A DNA stretch of 8,066 nt from Desulfobacteraceae bacterium (GTDB lineage Bacteria > Desulfobacterota > Desulfobacteria > Desulfobacterales > UBA11574). The stretch is taken from assembly GCA_013203195.1 (NCBI GenBank), contig JABMQM010000365.1, positions 1-8,066 of the forward strand, in the 5' to 3' direction. The translations under genes were made by a program, and so were the position numbers. The stretch's first letter is position 1, and every line of letters begins with the position of its first letter. Positions 5,528-8,066 of this stretch are shown in pieces. Under the pieces are notes generated by a model. It saw nothing but the letters and a program-made list of their open reading frames with translations, was not told the DNA's origin and searched no databases.

Positions 5528-6853
5528 CTAATCGTTTTTTAAAGAGCCTTGGCCGGTGGCGCCCAGGACACTGAGCCACAATTTTCCTTTGGGATTAACC
5601 TGCTTGCGCTTTCCTGCGGATGCACTCATGGGAAGAAGTATAAAATGGTTGTTCCAGCGGCCCACAAGCAGTTTTGTCTTTCCCGCCATGCCGGCATGTA
5701 CGGCGTCCCGCCCTAAAAAACTGCAGAATACACGATCATTGGCATTTGCAGGCAGGCTCCTTATCGTATAGCTGGGATCAATATATTTAATGGATACTTC
5801 TATATTTTTGGACATAAAATAGGATCCTATTTTATTTTTCAGAAAAACTCCGATATCCTTAAGCCTGATATTTCCGGACTCATCACGGTCATCGTCCTGG
5901 CCTTCGAAATATTTTTGACCGGCCCCTTCCGCCACAACAATCACAGCATGGCGTCTGAGCTTCAAACGTTCGGCAAGGGCACTGAGAAATCCTTGGGGGC
6001 CTTCCAGGTCAAAATCGACTTCCGGAATCAGTACAAAATTTACATCCTGCTGAGCAAGGGCGGCGGTCGCGGCGATAAAACCCGAATGCCTGCCCATCAG
6101 CTTGATCAAACCAATACCGTTGGGGTAAGCTTCAGCTTCGTTATGGGCTCCCTGTATGGATTTGGTAGCTACATCGACAGCGGTTTCAAAACCAAAAGAC
6201 CTCGATACCAGGTAGATATCATTATCGATGGTTTTGGGGATGCCAATAACACTTATTTTTAGGCCCATTGCGGTGACGGCATCTGCTATCTTGGTCGCAG
6301 CCATAAGCGTCCCGTCTCCCCCGATCATAAACAGGATGCCGACGTTCATCCTTTCCAGAGTATCGACAATTTCGTCGATCGACTGAGGACCTCTTGAAGA
6401 CCCGAGGATGGAACCGCCCATTTCGAGAATGCTGCCGACATTTTCGGGGTGAAGCTCCACGACATCGTGCCCGTATTTTGGAATAAAGCCCTGCAGGCCG
6501 TACCTGAAGCCCAAAATGTTCTTGACACCGTAACCGTAGAACAGTTCCAGAACGATAGCCCGAATTATATCATTCAAACCGGGGCATAATCCGCCACATG
6601 TTACCAGGGCGCATCTTAACTTGCTGGGATCGAAATATATTTTTCTTCTGGGCCCGGCAAGTTCAAAAGAAGGAAAGTCTTTTCCTTTTTCAGCCAGCGT
6701 TATCAGGTCATCTAATTTTACATCGATTATAATCCTTTCGGAGTCATTTACAAAGCTTCGGCTGAAAGCCCCTTTTTCGCCTCCTTGGATCGGTGATGAT
6801 ATTTTGGCCTCACCGAGGATCGGTATCGTGGTGTCAAAGTCTCCGTAATGCAT
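5528..6853 (-). CDS. pfkA: 6-phosphofructokinase, long (plant/trypanosome/TP0108-like) type
   Basis: This 441-residue cytoplasmic enzyme phosphorylates fructose 6-phosphate to fructose 1,6-bisphosphate. An N-terminal extension of about 78 residues precedes the catalytic core. Motifs are TCGGLCPGLND (85-95), GSSRGP (151-156), IGGDGTLMAA (177-186), IPKTIDNDI (205-213, catalytic base D210), GLIKLMGRHSGFIA (248-261), VVAEGAGQ (306-313) and YIDPSYTIRSLPANANDRVFC (357-377). At the donor-site positions it has Gly in GGDGT (ATP-type) together with Lys in PKTIDND. That combination is known from ATP-dependent plant and trypanosomatid enzymes, so ATP is the likelier donor, although PPi use is not excluded. 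ATG 6853 has AGAGGA (complement of 6858-6863) four bases upstream. It follows kdsD by 14 bp with the ribosome-binding site next to the kdsD stop, so the two are almost certainly cotranscribed. Confidence 0.93.
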   Translation of the reverse strand: MHYGDFDTTIPILGEAKISSPIQGGEKGAFSRSFVNDSERIIIDVKLDDLITLAEKGKDFPSFELAGPRRKIYFDPSKLRCALVTCGGLCPGLNDIIRAIVLELFYGYGVKNILGFRYGLQGFIPKYGHDVVELHPENVGSILEMGGSILGSSRGPQSIDEIVDTLERMNVGILFMIGGDGTLMAATKIADAVTAMGLKISVIGIPKTIDNDIYLVSRSFGFETAVDVATKSIQGAHNEAEAYPNGIGLIKLMGRHSGFIAATAALAQQDVNFVLIPEVDFDLEGPQGFLSALAERLKLRRHAVIVVAEGAGQKYFEGQDDDRDESGNIRLKDIGVFLKNKIGSYFMSKNIEVSIKYIDPSYTIRSLPANANDRVFCSFLGRDAVHAGMAGKTKLLVGRWNNHFILLPMSASAGKRKQVNPKGKLWLSVLGATGQGSLKND

Positions 6854-6857
6854 AATA

Positions 6858-6863
6858 TCCTCT
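6858..6863 (-). promoter_or_regulatory. Ribosome-binding site of pfkA
   Basis: AGAGGA on the minus strand, four bases before ATG 6853 and five bases beyond the kdsD stop codon. It supports both the chosen start and translation of pfkA from the kdsD transcript. Confidence 0.75.
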
Positions 6864-6867
6864 TTGC

Positions 6868-7842
6868 TTAGGTGCCATTGAATTTAAACTCGCCTTTGCC
6901 CAAAATGTCGTGCAAATGCAAAATTCCCAGAACCCTTCCATCAGAATCTGTTATGGGCAAAACGGTGATCTGGAATTTCTCCATTATATTCAGGGCATCG
7001 AAGGCAGGAGAACTCGGGCTAACTGTTCGTGGGTTTTTACTCATGACGTCTTCAATACTTTTCCCCCTAACCGATTCATTATTAACAAGAAAACGCCTTA
7101 AGTCACCATCGGTGATAATACCCACAAGGATATCATCAGAGCTTACAACAAAGGCGGCCCCTAATTCTAAGCGATTGATTTCCCGGATAGCACCTTCCAG
7201 GGAAGTCCCTTCAACAACCCGGGGTATGGATGTACCGGTTAACATGATGTCTTTAACTTGGCTGGAAAGGCGCTGGCCGAGTGTACCGCCGGGATGGATC
7301 TTTTTAAAATCGCTGGTATTAAAATGCTTCTTGTTAAGGAGAACCACTGCAAGAGCATCTCCCATGGCAAGGAGGGCGGTGGAACTAGCCGTGGGAGCAA
7401 GGCCTAAAGGACATGCTTCCCGCTCGACACCGACATCAAGGACGATATCGCTGTTTTGGGCCAGGGTGGAATTTTTATCGCCTGTAAAAGCGATAATTTT
7501 ACACCCGATTTTGCGGACACTGGGGATAAGACTGCTGAGCTCATCGGTTTCGCCGCTATTGGAAAGGGCCAGGAAAACATCCTCCTGGCCGACCACGCCA
7601 AGATCTCCATGCATGGCCTCGGCTGGATGCAAAAACAGAGAGCTTGTGCCGGTGCTGTTTAAAGTAGCGACGATTTTGCGGCCAACGATACCCGATTTGC
7701 CGATACCGCTGACGATTATACGGCCTTTAGAGTTATAGATCAGTTCAACCATTTTGGTAAAATTGTCATCAATGCGGTCAGCCATTTTCAAAATGCCTTC
7801 GGCTTCTATCTTGAGAACCTCAATTGCTTGTTGTATGGGCAT
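6868..7842 (-). CDS. kdsD: D-arabinose 5-phosphate isomerase (KdsD/KpsF family)
   Basis: This cytoplasmic 324-residue enzyme interconverts ribulose 5-phosphate and arabinose 5-phosphate, the first committed step to Kdo. Numbered from ATG 7842, the SIS domain (about 10-195) contains SGIGKSGIVG (45-54, K49), MHGDLG (77-82), ALSNSGETDEL (92-102, E98), EREACPLGLAPTASSTA (140-156, E142) and KIHPGGTLGQRL (181-192). H183 matches the catalytic histidine of E. coli KdsD. Two CBS domains follow (about 197-255 and 263-319), beginning KDIML and EDVMS. The total matches the usual 325-330 residues. An in-frame ATG at 7953 would add 37 residues unlike any family member; they are encoded by the palindromic element and lack a ribosome-binding site. 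ATG 7842 has GAGGA 10 bases upstream. The gene precedes pfkA in an apparent operon. Confidence 0.95.
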   Translation of the reverse strand: MPIQQAIEVLKIEAEGILKMADRIDDNFTKMVELIYNSKGRIIVSGIGKSGIVGRKIVATLNSTGTSSLFLHPAEAMHGDLGVVGQEDVFLALSNSGETDELSSLIPSVRKIGCKIIAFTGDKNSTLAQNSDIVLDVGVEREACPLGLAPTASSTALLAMGDALAVVLLNKKHFNTSDFKKIHPGGTLGQRLSSQVKDIMLTGTSIPRVVEGTSLEGAIREINRLELGAAFVVSSDDILVGIITDGDLRRFLVNNESVRGKSIEDVMSKNPRTVSPSSPAFDALNIMEKFQITVLPITDSDGRVLGILHLHDILGKGEFKFNGT

Positions 7843-7852
7843 ATATTTTTGT

Positions 7853-7857
7853 TCCTC
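7853..7857 (-). promoter_or_regulatory. Ribosome-binding site of kdsD
   Basis: GAGGA on the minus strand, 10 bases before ATG 7842. It decides between this start and the upstream in-frame ATG at 7953, which has no purine-rich motif. The inverted-repeat element ends about five bases upstream of it. Confidence 0.7.
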
Positions 7858-7862
7858 GCTAG

Positions 7863-8005
7863 TTAGTTCCCATCCATAAATGGTTATTTTTGCGATGAGC
7901 GGCGTTCTCCGCAGGTTTCCGCCATGGCGGGACTCATCCAAAAAATTGCTCATTTATGAGTTGGAAACTGCTTAGTGCTCAAATTTATTTATGGATGGGC
8001 ACTAA
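7863..8005. mobile_element. MITE-like palindromic element with terminal inverted repeats
   Basis: Bases 7863-7881 (TTAGTTCCCATCCATAAAT) are the inverted complement of 7987-8005 except for one mismatch; the inner 13 bp are exact. The roughly 143-bp interior is rich in further palindromes. GATGAG (7894-7899) pairs with CTCATC (7933-7938), CCGCCATGGCGG (7919-7930) is perfect, and CTCAT-TT-ATGAG lies at 7949-7960. CTTAGTGC (7971-7978) also pairs with GCACTAAG (7999-8006). The element is non-coding and too small for a transposase. I see no clear target-site duplication. It lies between the kdsD ribosome-binding site and a possible upstream gene, and supplies the spurious 37-codon extension of kdsD. 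It could instead be a local regulatory structure; other genomic copies would decide. Confidence 0.55.
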
Positions 8006-8066
8006 GTTAACCAGTCCCAAACTTCTTGGCACAACTTAGCTTCAGCGTAGGCGGCTGAACCAATGA
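8002..8066 (-). CDS. Possible C-terminal end of an upstream gene (partial)
   Basis: Entering from the right edge on the minus strand, one frame stays open for 20 codons and stops with TAG at 8002-8004. It ends in a helix-like AYAEAKLCQEVWDWLT. This composition looks protein-like, but 20 residues are too few to identify a family, and chance is a serious alternative. If real, the gene lies upstream of kdsD on the same strand, and its stop codon falls inside the terminal inverted repeat of the MITE-like element. Confidence 0.25.
   Translation of the reverse strand, partial: IGSAAYAEAKLCQEVWDWLT

Noticed and set aside
6872..7738. Long plus-strand open frame (288 codons) opposite kdsD.
   Set aside because: It is antisense to a well-conserved enzyme gene with intact motifs. 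Its product is rich in Arg, Ser and Pro with no recognisable domain, as expected for a shadow frame.

Overview
The window (8066 bp, moderate G+C) looks like a chromosomal segment of a Gram-negative bacterium that makes lipopolysaccharide, most likely a Desulfobacterota (Desulfobacterales-type) organism. That placement is inference. It rests on two Kdo/LPS genes, a long 'plant/TP0108-type' phosphofructokinase, a TPR plus periplasmic-binding-fold lipoprotein of the penicillin-binding-protein-activator type, and degenerate heptanucleotide arrays built on CAGTRR/TCAGTTA. No rRNA, tRNA, CRISPR array, phage module or intact insertion sequence was seen.

Layout. At 1-53 a fold-back of heptamer repeats lies downstream of a minus-strand pair: tyrA (bifunctional chorismate mutase/prephenate dehydrogenase, 1586 to 402) followed by a small DUF2007 gene (357 to 109). 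A divergent gene-free region (1587-1909) separates tyrA from a plus-strand lipoprotein gene (1910-3991). The whole gap after it (3971 to about 4187) is a strictly phased 7-bp repeat array. The array forms the last codons and stop of the lipoprotein gene and runs almost up to the start codon of waaA (4190-5497, Kdo transferase). Convergent to waaA is a minus-strand pair: kdsD (arabinose-5-phosphate isomerase, start best placed at 7842) followed 14 bp later by a 6-phosphofructokinase gene (6853 to 5528). Upstream of kdsD is a roughly 143-bp palindrome-rich element bounded by 19-bp imperfect inverted repeats, resembling a MITE. A short open frame at the right edge may be the tail of another gene.

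How the genes fit together. KdsD converts ribulose 5-phosphate to arabinose 5-phosphate, the first committed step to Kdo, and WaaA attaches Kdo to lipid A precursor at the inner membrane. The lipoprotein is probably an envelope factor linked to peptidoglycan synthesis or substrate binding. PFK and TyrA are central-carbon and aromatic amino-acid enzymes. No single new multi-gene system is evident. The most unusual content is non-coding: the heptamer arrays, which carry stop codons in all plus frames and border genes very closely, and the MITE-like element abutting the kdsD ribosome-binding site.
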